Shown piece by piece: positions 43,996-53,179 of a stretch of 64,000 nucleotides of DNA. The position numbers and the translations under genes are program-made. The stretch is taken from assembly GCA_049317525.1 (NCBI GenBank), contig JBMOIC010000003.1, positions 1 to 64,000 on the forward strand, in the 5' to 3' direction. The DNA is from UBA961 sp049317525 (GTDB lineage Bacteria > Bacteroidota > Ignavibacteria > Kapaibacteriales > UBA961). The notes under the pieces are model-generated. The model made no database searches, was not told where the DNA came from, and saw nothing but the letters and a program-made list of their open reading frames with translations. The first letter of the stretch is position 1. Every line of letters starts with the position of its first letter.

Positions 43996-45966
43996 ATGAA
44001 GTCCATAATTTTAGCAGTAGTTTCAGTTTTATGTTTAGTAATTAATGTAACAGCACAAACTAAATCAACCAAAAAATCTGGTTTTGATTTTGGTCTTTAT
44101 GGTGGTATTAATTATAATTTTCACTCACCTAGTTTTCCAATTGATAGCGGCACAGGGAATGCTGCACCATTAAGTAAAGACATCATATTCAATACTAATA
44201 ATACTTCTTTAAGTTTTCATGGTGGATTTATATTTAATTATGATCTTTCACCTCGATTTACTTTATCAGGACGCATTGGAATACAGGGCTTAGGTGCTGA
44301 TTTATCTGCAAAGGATACAAAGCCAGATACATCTACGGCTGGCGGAACTATTGCAACCACGCATACTTTTGCATCTTCTATTGCTACTTTAGAAATTTCT
44401 CCTACTGTTAAAATCAATAATCTTTTTGAAAATAGCCCTGCTTATCTTCTTGCTGGTATTGAGTTAGGATTTCCAATTTCAGCTACTTATCAGCATAGTG
44501 AAGCAGCAGATATTCAGAATGCTTCTTTTTCTAATAAAGTGTATGCAACCGATATCAATATTCCAGAGGCATCAGCTAGATATGGAATTATTATTGGTGC
44601 TGGAATTCCGCTTGATTTTTATGGATATCAACTTACACCAGAAATCAGTTATCGTAAAAGTATCATAAATAATATAAGCTCTGTATTATCAACATGGAAT
44701 GTAGATCAAATTCGTATTGGATTTGCAATTAAACTTGGGCCAAATGAAACAGAACCAGAAATAATACCAGCACCAAAAATTGGTATAGAAAGCATTGGTT
44801 CCTATGAAGATGGTGGTGCTTATAAAAAACTTGATATGAATGGAATCAGAGTTGAAGACATTCAATACACAGAGTTATTTCCTTTTATTCCATATATATT
44901 TTTCAAAGCAAATAGTGATAAACCAGATGAAACAATGCAGTATATGAATGCTGGTGATGCAAGAGGTAAATTTACTTTAGAGGCATTACCTCAAGATGCA
45001 ATTGAAATCAATAAAAGAACTTTAGATGTAATTGGAACAAGATTGATAGATAATCCCGAAGCAACACTTATGTGCATTGGTACTACCGATGGAAAAACTG
45101 AAGCTAAAAATAAAGGATTAGGATTACGCAGAGCACAATATGCCAAAACATATTTAACCAGTAATTTTGCTATTGCAGCAGACCGCATCGGCACAGAAAC
45201 TAGAAATGTACCAGAAAATCCTTCTGCATTAAATATAGAAGATGGAATGGTAGAAAATCGCAGAGTAGATTTTAAATCTAATTCAAGCGAAATTCTACAA
45301 CCTATTATGATAAAAGGTGATGGAACTAGAATTGCAAAACCAGAAATGCTGGAATTCCGTCCAACAGAAGTTCCAGATTCTACTATATCTTCTTGGACAT
45401 TGTCCATATCGCAAGCAGGCCGTACTTTACGTGAATATGTAGGAATAGGATCGCCAACTGCCCAACGTTGGGTGATACGTCCTAATGAATTATCAAATTC
45501 ACAAGTGCCAATTGATTATACATTAACTGCTATGAATTCAGCAGGTGGCAAAGCTGATACTAGTGGATCAATCCCTGTAGAATATAGAGCCAGCCTAATG
45601 AATTCTGTAGAAACCAGAGCAGATATGACAGTTTCAAAATTCTCATTGATTTTATTTGATTTTGATAAATCAGATATTCCAGAGGAGAATATTGCAATCT
45701 TAAAGAAATTTGTTGCTCCGGCTATTAAAGGGAATTCAAAAGTGAAAATTTTTGGCTATACAGATAAAATTGGTCCGGATCTTTACAATAAAACATTATC
45801 TACCGATAGAGCAAATGCAGTTAGAGATATTCTTCAAACACAAATACCTGATGCAATGTACGAAGCATTTGGTAGAGGTGAAGACGTTCCAATTTTTGAT
45901 AATGATATTGCTACAGGACGTCTACTTTCTAGAACTGTACAGATTTATGTAGAAACTCCACGCTAA
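43996..45966 (+). CDS. OmpA-family outer-membrane protein with two OmpA-like domains
   Basis: 656 residues; signal peptide to VTAQT. An N-terminal beta-barrel (about 25-250) precedes two OmpA-like modules. The first (about 300-430) has FKANSDKPDE, LMCIGTTDGKTEAKNKGLGLRRAQYAKTYL and NRRVDF; the second (about 545-655) has LILFDFDKSDIPEENI, KIFGYTDKIGPDLYNKTLSTDRA and RTVQIYVETPR. An intervening beta segment lies between. GGAAAC before ATG 43996 chooses the start over TTG 43978. The C-terminal module should bind peptidoglycan and tether the membrane to the wall. Monocistronic, with a terminator on each side. Confidence 0.85.
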   Translation: MKSIILAVVSVLCLVINVTAQTKSTKKSGFDFGLYGGINYNFHSPSFPIDSGTGNAAPLSKDIIFNTNNTSLSFHGGFIFNYDLSPRFTLSGRIGIQGLGADLSAKDTKPDTSTAGGTIATTHTFASSIATLEISPTVKINNLFENSPAYLLAGIELGFPISATYQHSEAADIQNASFSNKVYATDINIPEASARYGIIIGAGIPLDFYGYQLTPEISYRKSIINNISSVLSTWNVDQIRIGFAIKLGPNETEPEIIPAPKIGIESIGSYEDGGAYKKLDMNGIRVEDIQYTELFPFIPYIFFKANSDKPDETMQYMNAGDARGKFTLEALPQDAIEINKRTLDVIGTRLIDNPEATLMCIGTTDGKTEAKNKGLGLRRAQYAKTYLTSNFAIAADRIGTETRNVPENPSALNIEDGMVENRRVDFKSNSSEILQPIMIKGDGTRIAKPEMLEFRPTEVPDSTISSWTLSISQAGRTLREYVGIGSPTAQRWVIRPNELSNSQVPIDYTLTAMNSAGGKADTSGSIPVEYRASLMNSVETRADMTVSKFSLILFDFDKSDIPEENIAILKKFVAPAIKGNSKVKIFGYTDKIGPDLYNKTLSTDRANAVRDILQTQIPDAMYEAFGRGEDVPIFDNDIATGRLLSRTVQIYVETPR

Positions 45967-45993
45967 TTTATTTTAGCATTTAATTGTATTATT

Positions 45994-46028
45994 GCCGGCG
46001 AGGGGTTTTTCCTTTCGTCGGCTTTATT
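45994..46028 (+). terminator. Terminator after the OmpA-like gene
   Basis: GCCGGCGA (45994-46001) / TCGTCGGC (46015-46022), 8 bp with one G-U, followed by TTTATTT. Confidence 0.75.
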
Positions 46029-46049
46029 TCTTGATATCAAACGGTTTAT

Positions 46050-47216
46050 ATGCAACAACTTAATAGTTCTCATCCTGCAATGGCATGTATAAGCAATTTC
46101 TCACTTGCAGATATTGAAACGTATATTAAAAGTATAGGTGAGCATAACTATAGGTCTAAACAAATCTTTACATCCTTATATGATAAAAAAAATATTGCTC
46201 TTCATTCATTTGATGAGTTAACAGTAATACCCAAATATTTAAGAGAACAATTATCAGAGGATTTTGGACCACATTTTAGATCTGTAATACTAAAAGACAA
46301 GCAAGTATCTAAAGATGGAACATGCAAAATGCTTTTTTCATTATTAGATGATACTGCAATAGAAACTGTTTTGATCCCAAGTGAAATGGTAAATGCAGAG
46401 GGTGAACCAAAAAGAAAAACATTATGCATTTCTACGCAAGCTGGATGCGCTTTGGGATGTGCATTTTGCGCAACTGCAACATTAAAATTAAGAAGGAATT
46501 TAGCTGTATCTGAAATTGTAGATCAATTTATGGCTGCTAGAGAAATCTGTGATACTCAGATAACAAATATCGTCTTTATGGGAATGGGTGAGCCCTTACT
46601 TAATTATGATAATGTTATGAAAGCTGTTGAAATACTTACTGATAAAGAACATGGCTTGATGAATAGTAAGCATATTACCCTGTCTACAGCAGGAGTAATA
46701 CCTGGCATAATAAAAATGGCAGATCAACAATCCAGTATTAAATTGGCTTTGTCTTTACATGCAACAACAGATGCACAAAGAATATCTATCATGCCTATTG
46801 CAAAAAAATATTCATTAAGAGAATTAGGGGATGCTTTAGAATATTATTATCGCAAAACAAAAAATCCTGTTACATATGAATATATATTGTTTCAAGGTAT
46901 AAATGATTCTGAAGCAGATGCTAAAAGGCTAGCAAAAATCACAAGAAGAATTCCTTCTAAAGTAAATGTTATTCCTTTTCACGAAATAGAATTTACTTCC
47001 CCTACAGGAATTTCTGCCTCGTTAAAACCGGCTCCTGAACAAACATTTCTTGCATTTATACAATCACTTAAAGCAAAAGGTGTAATGGTAATGATTAGAT
47101 CTTCAAGTGGCTTGGATATAGATGCCGCTTGTGGTCAATTAGCTTTTTCTAATAGTAAACCCCCGAAGTCTTTTATTGAGCACATAGACTTATCCCCTTT
47201 ACAGGCCTTAGAATGA
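46050..47216 (+). CDS. rlmN: Dual-specificity 23S rRNA/tRNA adenine C2 methyltransferase RlmN
   Basis: Radical SAM enzyme methylating A2503 of 23S rRNA and A37 of some tRNAs. It has the CxxxCxxC cluster CALGCAFC near 134-141, IVFMGMGEPLLNYDNVMKA near 172, and the resolving/methyl-carrying cysteine in IDAACGQLAF near 360. At 388 residues it is normal. Its last codon overlaps the next start (ATGA), so downstream translation is coupled. Confidence 0.96.
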   Translation: MQQLNSSHPAMACISNFSLADIETYIKSIGEHNYRSKQIFTSLYDKKNIALHSFDELTVIPKYLREQLSEDFGPHFRSVILKDKQVSKDGTCKMLFSLLDDTAIETVLIPSEMVNAEGEPKRKTLCISTQAGCALGCAFCATATLKLRRNLAVSEIVDQFMAAREICDTQITNIVFMGMGEPLLNYDNVMKAVEILTDKEHGLMNSKHITLSTAGVIPGIIKMADQQSSIKLALSLHATTDAQRISIMPIAKKYSLRELGDALEYYYRKTKNPVTYEYILFQGINDSEADAKRLAKITRRIPSKVNVIPFHEIEFTSPTGISASLKPAPEQTFLAFIQSLKAKGVMVMIRSSSGLDIDAACGQLAFSNSKPPKSFIEHIDLSPLQALE

Positions 47217-48154
47217 AGAGATATAGGCCATATATCATCTTAATACTATTGCTTATTTCTCCTTGTATGATGGCTAAGGACACCTGGAATAATACAGTTT
47301 TTCAAGGCGTAAAGCCACTTGAAAATAAGGCATATAGGCTTAGGCTAATCAATGGTGATATATGTACAGGCATATCTTTAGGAAAAGGAATAGATGCTTT
47401 AAGAGAAAATGGTAGCATAGAAGAATCTATTGTGCTAAAAACACTAAGTAATATAGATACATTATATGCTGATGATATCGCTGAAATTACATCTTTGGAA
47501 GATGCTTATCGTTTTGACTCTCAATTATTTTTGATGCCAACCGCTAATCCAATTAAATCGAATCATTCTTTGCAAATCACTGAACTTTGTTTTGCACAAG
47601 CACATATAGGTTGGGACAGATTTTCTGTGATAGCAGGTGCATCGTTAATTCCGGGAATTACATGGCAGGAACAAGTTAAATTACTTAATGTAAAAGCAAC
47701 TATTTATCAAGAAAACAATGTTGACATGCCAGGTAGATATGCATTTGCAACAGGCGTTAATCTTGGTTTTGCAAATAGTAATAATGCAATTCAACATATA
47801 TATGCAGTTGGGTCCTTTACAATGGAAAGAACAACATTAACCACAACAGCATTCTATAAAGTTGGAGTTTCAGATATATATGAAGCAAAGGCATCTTCAT
47901 TTGGGTCTACTTTAATTTCTATGCCAAATGGGACACTAGGTTTCGGCATAGGTTTCGATACTAGATTATCGGACAGACATGAAACAAGAGCAATTGCAGA
48001 ATTATGGTGTTTAGATCTTTTAAAACCCCGTAACTCTGCCGCATTTATTGGTATTCGTTTGCATAGTTCCGTCTATGCAGCTGATTTTGGACTTTCCCTT
48101 TTTTCTGCTCCATTTATTATTCCGGCATGTTCATTTAAATGGATGCCATTTTAA
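47213..48154 (+). CDS. Exported protein, probable outer-membrane barrel, unknown function
   Basis: 313 residues; signal peptide ends MMAKD. A short N-terminal domain (about 40-115) has a YRLRLINGDICTGISLGKG strand pair like an SH3-type barrel. The rest alternates glycine and aromatic-rich strands ending SFKWMPF with a terminal Phe, as in OM barrels. It overlaps rlmN by four bases and overlaps the long reading of dxr, so it is embedded in an operon. No family recognised. Confidence 0.65.
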   Translation: MKRYRPYIILILLLISPCMMAKDTWNNTVFQGVKPLENKAYRLRLINGDICTGISLGKGIDALRENGSIEESIVLKTLSNIDTLYADDIAEITSLEDAYRFDSQLFLMPTANPIKSNHSLQITELCFAQAHIGWDRFSVIAGASLIPGITWQEQVKLLNVKATIYQENNVDMPGRYAFATGVNLGFANSNNAIQHIYAVGSFTMERTTLTTTAFYKVGVSDIYEAKASSFGSTLISMPNGTLGFGIGFDTRLSDRHETRAIAELWCLDLLKPRNSAAFIGIRLHSSVYAADFGLSLFSAPFIIPACSFKWMPF

Positions 48155-48165
48155 AAGGATACTTT

Positions 48166-49323
48166 GTGAGAACTCTTACGATTTTAGGCTCAACTGGCTC
48201 TATCGGCACTCAAACATTAGATATTTTAGATAGATTTCCTGAAGAGTTTCAGCTTAATTTCCTCACTGCACATACCAGAATAGCAGATTTAGAAGCCCAA
48301 GCTTTACGATATCAACCCAAAGGTGTTGCTATAAGTAATGAAGCTTGCTGGAAAGAATTTAAAAAAAACACACAATTTACTGGTGAAATCCTTTGTGGTG
48401 AAGAAGGAATTATTGCTGCGGCCGCAGATGCTTCTAATGATATCGTTATGCAAGCATTAGTTGGCTTTAGTGGGGTAATGCCTACACTTGCTGCAATACA
48501 GGCAGGAACATCGATTGCTTTAGCTAATAAAGAAACATTAGTGAGTGCTGGAAGCATTGTTATGAAAGCTGCAAAAGATAAAAATGTTCCAATACTTGCC
48601 GTTGATAGCGAACATAGTGCAATTCTGCAATGCTTAAGTGGCGAAACCCCAAATTCTATAGAAAAATTAATATTAACTGCCTCTGGCGGACCATTTAGAA
48701 CATTGCCTCACGATGAATTCAGTACAATTACAGTAGAGAAGGCATTAAAACATCCAAATTGGGTAATGGGAAGTAAAATCACAATCGATTCATCCACATT
48801 GATGAATAAAGGTTTTGAAGTAATTGAAGCACATTATTTATTTGATATTTCTATTGAACATATTGAAGTTATCATTCATCCGCAAAGTATCATACATTCA
48901 ATGATTCAATTTGCAGATGGTTCTATAAAAGCACAATTAGGAACCCCAGATATGAGAATTCCTATCATGTATGCTTTGTTTTATCCAGAACATAAGCCAG
49001 CTGATTTACCCAGACTTGATTTAATCTCAATGGGCGATTTATCTTTTCAAAAACCAGATATTCATAAATTTCCTTGTCTAGCACTAGCATATCAAGCCTT
49101 ATCTATTGGTGGAATAGCACCAGCAACAATAAATGCTGCTAATGAAATAGCAGTTCAGGCTTTCTTAAAAAAGCACATATCTTTCAATCAAATACCACAA
49201 TCAATAGAATATACATTACATAAAATGCCAATAATACATCAACCATCTATTAATGATATCAGCCATGCAGATACCGAAGCCAGAAGAATTGCAGCGGAAT
49301 TTCTTCATTATATAGCATCTTAG
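48166..49323 (+). CDS. dxr: 1-deoxy-D-xylulose-5-phosphate reductoisomerase
   Basis: Second enzyme of the MEP isoprenoid pathway, NADPH and metal dependent. The N-terminus VRTLTILGSTGSIGTQTLDIL is the NADPH site; ALANKETLVSAG, VDSEHSAILQCL, ILTASGGPFRT and HPNWVMGSKITIDSSTLMNK line the active site. The frame is open from ATG 48139, but AAAGGA sits seven bases before GTG 48166 and homologues begin there, so I use it. The GTG start lies after the stop of the preceding gene. Supplies the precursor for the polyprenyl synthase at 18.5 kb. Confidence 0.96.
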   Translation: MRTLTILGSTGSIGTQTLDILDRFPEEFQLNFLTAHTRIADLEAQALRYQPKGVAISNEACWKEFKKNTQFTGEILCGEEGIIAAAADASNDIVMQALVGFSGVMPTLAAIQAGTSIALANKETLVSAGSIVMKAAKDKNVPILAVDSEHSAILQCLSGETPNSIEKLILTASGGPFRTLPHDEFSTITVEKALKHPNWVMGSKITIDSSTLMNKGFEVIEAHYLFDISIEHIEVIIHPQSIIHSMIQFADGSIKAQLGTPDMRIPIMYALFYPEHKPADLPRLDLISMGDLSFQKPDIHKFPCLALAYQALSIGGIAPATINAANEIAVQAFLKKHISFNQIPQSIEYTLHKMPIIHQPSINDISHADTEARRIAAEFLHYIAS

Positions 49324-49535
49324 ATAATCATACACTTGCAATAAAAATTATTATGATATGTCTTAACAAAGTACTTTTCAATAATCATATTTTGGCTATT
49401 GAATATCATAGCACGATATTTGCATTATCAATTTTAGTATTTCTCCTATAATTAACGAGGAAATCATACCACTTGAGCCCTTTATTCAGTTACATTACAG
49501 CTATGATTAGTTGTTATGAGCTTGTTTGATGTGCA

Positions 49536-49547
49536 CCGCTTAAGCGG
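49536..49547. promoter_or_regulatory. 12-bp perfect palindrome upstream of porX (candidate operator)
   Basis: CCGCTTAAGCGG at 49536-49547, 43 bases before the porX ATG and 8 bases after a TTTG (49525-49528). GC-rich against an AT-rich background. An 8-base half match, TTAAGCGG, occurs at 17344-17351. Confidence 0.45.
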
Positions 49548-49590
49548 AGTATTGCTTTCACTATTCGTAAGAAATTCGGAGTAGTTAATT

Positions 49591-51165
49591 ATGGAGCCTT
49601 CTAAAAAGCGCATTTTGTGGATTGATGATGAAATTGATTTATTAAGACCACATATTATCCTGCTAAATCAAAGAGGATATGACGTTAAAACAGCAACTAA
49701 TGGGGAAGATGCAATTGAATTAGCATCTGTTGAACAATTCGACCTTATATTTCTTGATGAGTCCATGATGGGGATGTCCGGCTTGGAAACATTAGGATTT
49801 TTAAAAGACATAGACCCCTCAACGCCAGTTGTTATGGTTACCAAAAATGAAGCTGAAGATTTAATGGAAGAAGCGATTGGACGTAAAATCAATGATTATC
49901 TAACTAAACCAGTAAATCCAGCACAAATCCTAGCAGCTTGTAAAAAATTCCTTGAAACAAGAAGAATAACCGAACAAAAAATCACACAAGATTATGTGCA
50001 AGGATTTACCGAAATTTCTAGAAGATTATATGGCTTTCAGGATTGGTCTGATTGGTTAGATATTTATATAAAACTTGTGAATTGGAGCATAGAATTAGAT
50101 AAACATCCAGAACTAGGATTTCATCAAACATTAAAAGATCAATGGCGTGAATGTAATGCCGAATTCGGAAAGTTTTTTGAAAATAATTATGAATCTTGGT
50201 TAAGAGGCGATGATTCTTCGGCTCCTAAATTATCTCCACAGATAGCAGATAAATTCCTTTTGCCAAAGCTTCAAAATGGACGCCCCACATTCTTTTTCGT
50301 TATTGATTGCATGCGTCTAGATCAATGGCTAGTGATGGAAGAGTTAATTCGGCCATATTTTACAGTGCAAAAAGACTATTATTGTTCTATTGTTCCTACG
50401 TCTACTCCATATGCAAGAAATGCAATTTTTGCTGGTTTATTTCCTTCTGAAATTCAAAAGCATTATCCACAATGGTGGACAGGCGATGCATTGGGTGTTA
50501 GTGAACACAGCCAAAATGCACATGAAAAGCAATTATTAGATGCACTGATCAAACGTAAACGCATTACACTTAAAAATGAATTGGCTTATGTAAAAATCAT
50601 AGACACAGATTATGGCAAAAAAGTTGAAAATGATATTCTTAGATATTCCCGAAATCATCTTACAGCAATTGTAATAAATGCTGTAGATATGATAGCCCAC
50701 TCGCGTTCGGATTATCCCATTTTAAAAGAAATTGCACCTGATGAATCAGCATATAGATCATTAACAAAGTCTTGGTTTCAACATTCTAGTTTTCTAGGAA
50801 TGCTGAAAACTTTATCTCAAATCAAAGATATCAATATCGTGATTACTACAGATCATGGTTCTGTTCGATGCATGCATCCAGTAAAAGCTTTGGGTGACAA
50901 AGACACTTCTACATGCCTTCGATTCAAGCATGGAAAAAATGTTAAAACCGAGGCAAGAAATGCCATGATGATAAAAAACCCTGAAGCATATAAACTTCCA
51001 AGCCATGGAATGAATACTAATTATATTGTTGCTAAAGAGGATACATATTTTGTGTATCCAACAGAATTTAATCATTATGCGCAAAGATATCGCGATAGTT
51101 TTCAGCATGGCGGAATTTCTTTAGAAGAAATGATATTACCTGTCATTATTCTTGAACCTCGTTAA
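49591..51165 (+). CDS. porX: PorX-type response regulator with PglZ domain
   Basis: Two-component regulator of the type IX secretion system. The receiver domain (1-120) has acidic pocket D12-D13, phosphoacceptor D56 in LIFLDESMMGMSG, and a lysine in YLTKP near 106. A helical linker follows. The C-terminal PglZ/alkaline-phosphatase-like domain (about 220-524) has FFVIDCMRLDQWL, SIVPTSTPYARNAIFAG, VITTDHGS and GGISLEEMILPVI. This 520-residue architecture is that of PorX, which in studied species works with PorY and a sigma factor to control T9SS genes. GGAG lies upstream. Its presence fits the sorting domains at 5.4-11.7 kb. Confidence 0.92.
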   Translation: MEPSKKRILWIDDEIDLLRPHIILLNQRGYDVKTATNGEDAIELASVEQFDLIFLDESMMGMSGLETLGFLKDIDPSTPVVMVTKNEAEDLMEEAIGRKINDYLTKPVNPAQILAACKKFLETRRITEQKITQDYVQGFTEISRRLYGFQDWSDWLDIYIKLVNWSIELDKHPELGFHQTLKDQWRECNAEFGKFFENNYESWLRGDDSSAPKLSPQIADKFLLPKLQNGRPTFFFVIDCMRLDQWLVMEELIRPYFTVQKDYYCSIVPTSTPYARNAIFAGLFPSEIQKHYPQWWTGDALGVSEHSQNAHEKQLLDALIKRKRITLKNELAYVKIIDTDYGKKVENDILRYSRNHLTAIVINAVDMIAHSRSDYPILKEIAPDESAYRSLTKSWFQHSSFLGMLKTLSQIKDINIVITTDHGSVRCMHPVKALGDKDTSTCLRFKHGKNVKTEARNAMMIKNPEAYKLPSHGMNTNYIVAKEDTYFVYPTEFNHYAQRYRDSFQHGGISLEEMILPVIILEPR

Positions 51166-51223
51166 TCATAGTTCTACCTTTGGTTTTACTATCTACCTTT
51201 TGTGTCACAATAGAGCATTGCTT

Positions 51224-51688
51224 ATGGAATCGGAAAGCTACTTGTCATATTCTGAAGAAGATACCCGTACAATAGGCAAAAGTTTTGCGGAAAAATTATC
51301 TCATGGAGATATTATCACATTACTTGGTGAATTAGGAGCAGGAAAAACAGAATTTGTTCGTGGAATATGTACCTATTTTTCTGTAAATGAAATTGTATCT
51401 AGCCCAACATTTACTATTATGAATCAGTATTTTGGAAATTCTCCTAATGGTGAAGAATTTACCATCTATCATATAGATTTATATAGAATCAATGATCCAA
51501 AGGAATTAGAAGAAATAGGTTTTTCAGAATGTATGGCTGATTCTAAAGCTATTAAATTTGTAGAATGGCCTGAAAAAGCAGATACTTTTATGCCACCAAT
51601 TCATTGGCAAGTTGATGTAGGTGTAGATGAAGAACATGAACAACAAAGAACAATTACAATGATGTTTAAAGGAGAAATTCAAGCATGA
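51224..51688 (+). CDS. tsaE: tRNA threonylcarbamoyladenosine ATPase TsaE
   Basis: P-loop ATPase of the t6A37 tRNA modification complex (with TsaB/D). Walker A GELGAGKTEFVRG near 35-48, VSSPTFTIMNQYF, HIDLYRINDPKELEEIGFSE, and FVEWPEKAD. At 154 residues it has the usual length. TTG 51152 would overlap porX and is rejected for ATG 51224. Its end overlaps the next gene by four bases (coupled). Confidence 0.95.
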   Translation: MESESYLSYSEEDTRTIGKSFAEKLSHGDIITLLGELGAGKTEFVRGICTYFSVNEIVSSPTFTIMNQYFGNSPNGEEFTIYHIDLYRINDPKELEEIGFSECMADSKAIKFVEWPEKADTFMPPIHWQVDVGVDEEHEQQRTITMMFKGEIQA

Positions 51689-53127
51689 TTGGCTTGATTG
51701 ATACTCATGCACATATTGATGGTGATTCTTTTGATGAAGATAGACATGATATGATTCAAAGGGCTTTTGATAATGGCCTAGAAGCGATTATTATTCCAGC
51801 AATTGAAAGCAAAAATTATGATAAGATTATTCTCTTATGTGATAATTATCCTCAAATTTATTGCGGGATGGGCATTCATCCCCATAATGTTGCCAATGCT
51901 ACAGATCTTGATATTGAATTAGTAAAACAATATGCTGATCACAAAAAAGTAATTGCCATTGGTGAAATTGGTTTAGATTATTATTATGATTTTGCTCCTA
52001 AAGAAATTCAAAAAGATTTGTTTAGGAAACAATTAATCCTAGCAAAACAACTGAATTTGCCTGTTATCATTCATAATAGAGAGTCAGATAAAGATCTAAT
52101 TTCAATACTGAAAGAAGAGCAAGACGGAACATTAAACGGCGTCTTACATTGTTTTTCATCTGATTTAGATACCTTATACCAAGCACTTGATGTAAATATG
52201 CACATATCTTTTACAGGTAATATTACCTATAAAAAAAGCACTCTTTCTGATATCGTAAAAGCAGTTCCTTTAGATAGAATAATGGTTGAAACTGATTCTC
52301 CATTTATGACACCAGTGCCACATAGGGGTAAAAGAAATGAACCCTCTTTTGTTAAATATATTGCCGAAAAAATCGCCGAAATACATGATTTACAATTTGA
52401 GCAGGTATGTACTATGACTTCTAACACAGCAAAGAAATTATTCAGATTATCGATGTTAATTGTACTTTTTAGTGCTATTACTGGTTTCTCTCAATCCATA
52501 TATGCTCAGATTTCTGATGATTCAACAGAATATGAAGAAGAGATTATTCCACAAAATCCATATTCTCGAACTTTTGGTATTGGCATATTTGTAGCTACTA
52601 ATACTGCCATCGAACAATTAACTTTTGAACAAAAAACTAATTCTCGTTCTACTCGATCTTATGATGGAAATGCAGCATTAGGTTTTTCTTTAGGATATAA
52701 TATCATAGATCCAATAATGATAGAAGCAGGATATCTTTATACACGAAATAATAAACCAATCGAATTAGGATATTCTACTCTTCCGAATACATATGAGATT
52801 TTTAATATAAGTATGCGTGCAATTGCAAATCCTAGAAGTAAAGTAGCTTTCTTTGCTATTGGAGGATTATCCTATATCTCAAATACAATATTGGGTGATA
52901 TTAGAAATGTAATTGGTTTTAATGCCGGTGCTGGCTTTATGGTACAAATTCCTACAGATTATGGCATTTTTGTACCAACTGCAGAATGGCGTTTAGATTT
53001 TGAAGGTGAAGATTATAGAACAGGCAAAGAAGATATCGATAGTAAATTTAAAGGTTGGGGGCCAGTTACCATAAATTCATTTTATTCTTTGCCGAAGCTG
53101 ACAATATTCTGGTATCCAAAATTTTAA
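51685..53127 (+). CDS. tatD: TatD-family metal-dependent nuclease in frame with a C-terminal outer-membrane barrel
   Basis: 480 codons without a stop. Residues 1-256 form a complete TatD DNase: LIDTHAHIDG (H8, H10), AIGEIGLDYYYDF, VIIHNRESD, GVLHCFSSD, VETDSPF, closing with the usual NTAKKLFRL. Directly after this, codons 257-275 give a hydrophobic segment ending SQSIYAQ like a signal-peptide core and cleavage site, then an acidic linker and an OM beta-barrel to residue 480 ending in FWYPKF. Internal ATG 52414 (codon 244), with AGGT eight bases upstream, would start MTSNTAKKLFRL-SMLIVLFSA, a complete signal peptide. So either a fusion or two products from one frame. It overlaps tsaE by 4 bases. 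Confidence 0.85.
   Translation: MIGLIDTHAHIDGDSFDEDRHDMIQRAFDNGLEAIIIPAIESKNYDKIILLCDNYPQIYCGMGIHPHNVANATDLDIELVKQYADHKKVIAIGEIGLDYYYDFAPKEIQKDLFRKQLILAKQLNLPVIIHNRESDKDLISILKEEQDGTLNGVLHCFSSDLDTLYQALDVNMHISFTGNITYKKSTLSDIVKAVPLDRIMVETDSPFMTPVPHRGKRNEPSFVKYIAEKIAEIHDLQFEQVCTMTSNTAKKLFRLSMLIVLFSAITGFSQSIYAQISDDSTEYEEEIIPQNPYSRTFGIGIFVATNTAIEQLTFEQKTNSRSTRSYDGNAALGFSLGYNIIDPIMIEAGYLYTRNNKPIELGYSTLPNTYEIFNISMRAIANPRSKVAFFAIGGLSYISNTILGDIRNVIGFNAGAGFMVQIPTDYGIFVPTAEWRLDFEGEDYRTGKEDIDSKFKGWGPVTINSFYSLPKLTIFWYPKF
52414..53127 (+). CDS. Possible internal product: outer-membrane barrel with own signal peptide
   Basis: Same frame as tatD, starting at codon 244. The 237-residue product would have n-region TAKKLFR, h-region LIVLFSAITGF, cleavage after IYAQ, linker DDSTEYEEEIIPQNPY, and about eight beta strands (GIGIFVATNT, LGFSLGYNI, IEAGYLYTR, FAIGGLSYI, FNAGAGFMV). 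AGGT upstream gives a weak ribosome site. A barrel cannot reach the outer membrane as a cytosolic TatD fusion without a signal peptide, so internal initiation is the simplest way to make it functional. Not proven. Confidence 0.4.
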   Translation: MTSNTAKKLFRLSMLIVLFSAITGFSQSIYAQISDDSTEYEEEIIPQNPYSRTFGIGIFVATNTAIEQLTFEQKTNSRSTRSYDGNAALGFSLGYNIIDPIMIEAGYLYTRNNKPIELGYSTLPNTYEIFNISMRAIANPRSKVAFFAIGGLSYISNTILGDIRNVIGFNAGAGFMVQIPTDYGIFVPTAEWRLDFEGEDYRTGKEDIDSKFKGWGPVTINSFYSLPKLTIFWYPKF

Positions 53128-53130
53128 TTC

Positions 53131-53162
53131 AAAGGGCTTTTAAAGCCCTTCTTTTTTTTCTT
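53131..53162 (+). terminator. Terminator after the tatD-barrel gene
   Basis: AAGGGCTTT-T-AAAGCCCTT (53132-53150) with a following C and nine T. Closes the porX-tsaE-tatD unit. Confidence 0.85.
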
Positions 53163-53179
53163 TTCTGTTTTTTTCCTTG

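Noticed and set aside
49324..49590. 18-codon leader peptide (TTG start after GAGGAAA) before porX
   Set aside because: The spacing is long and there is no attenuator-like structure; too weak to list as a gene.
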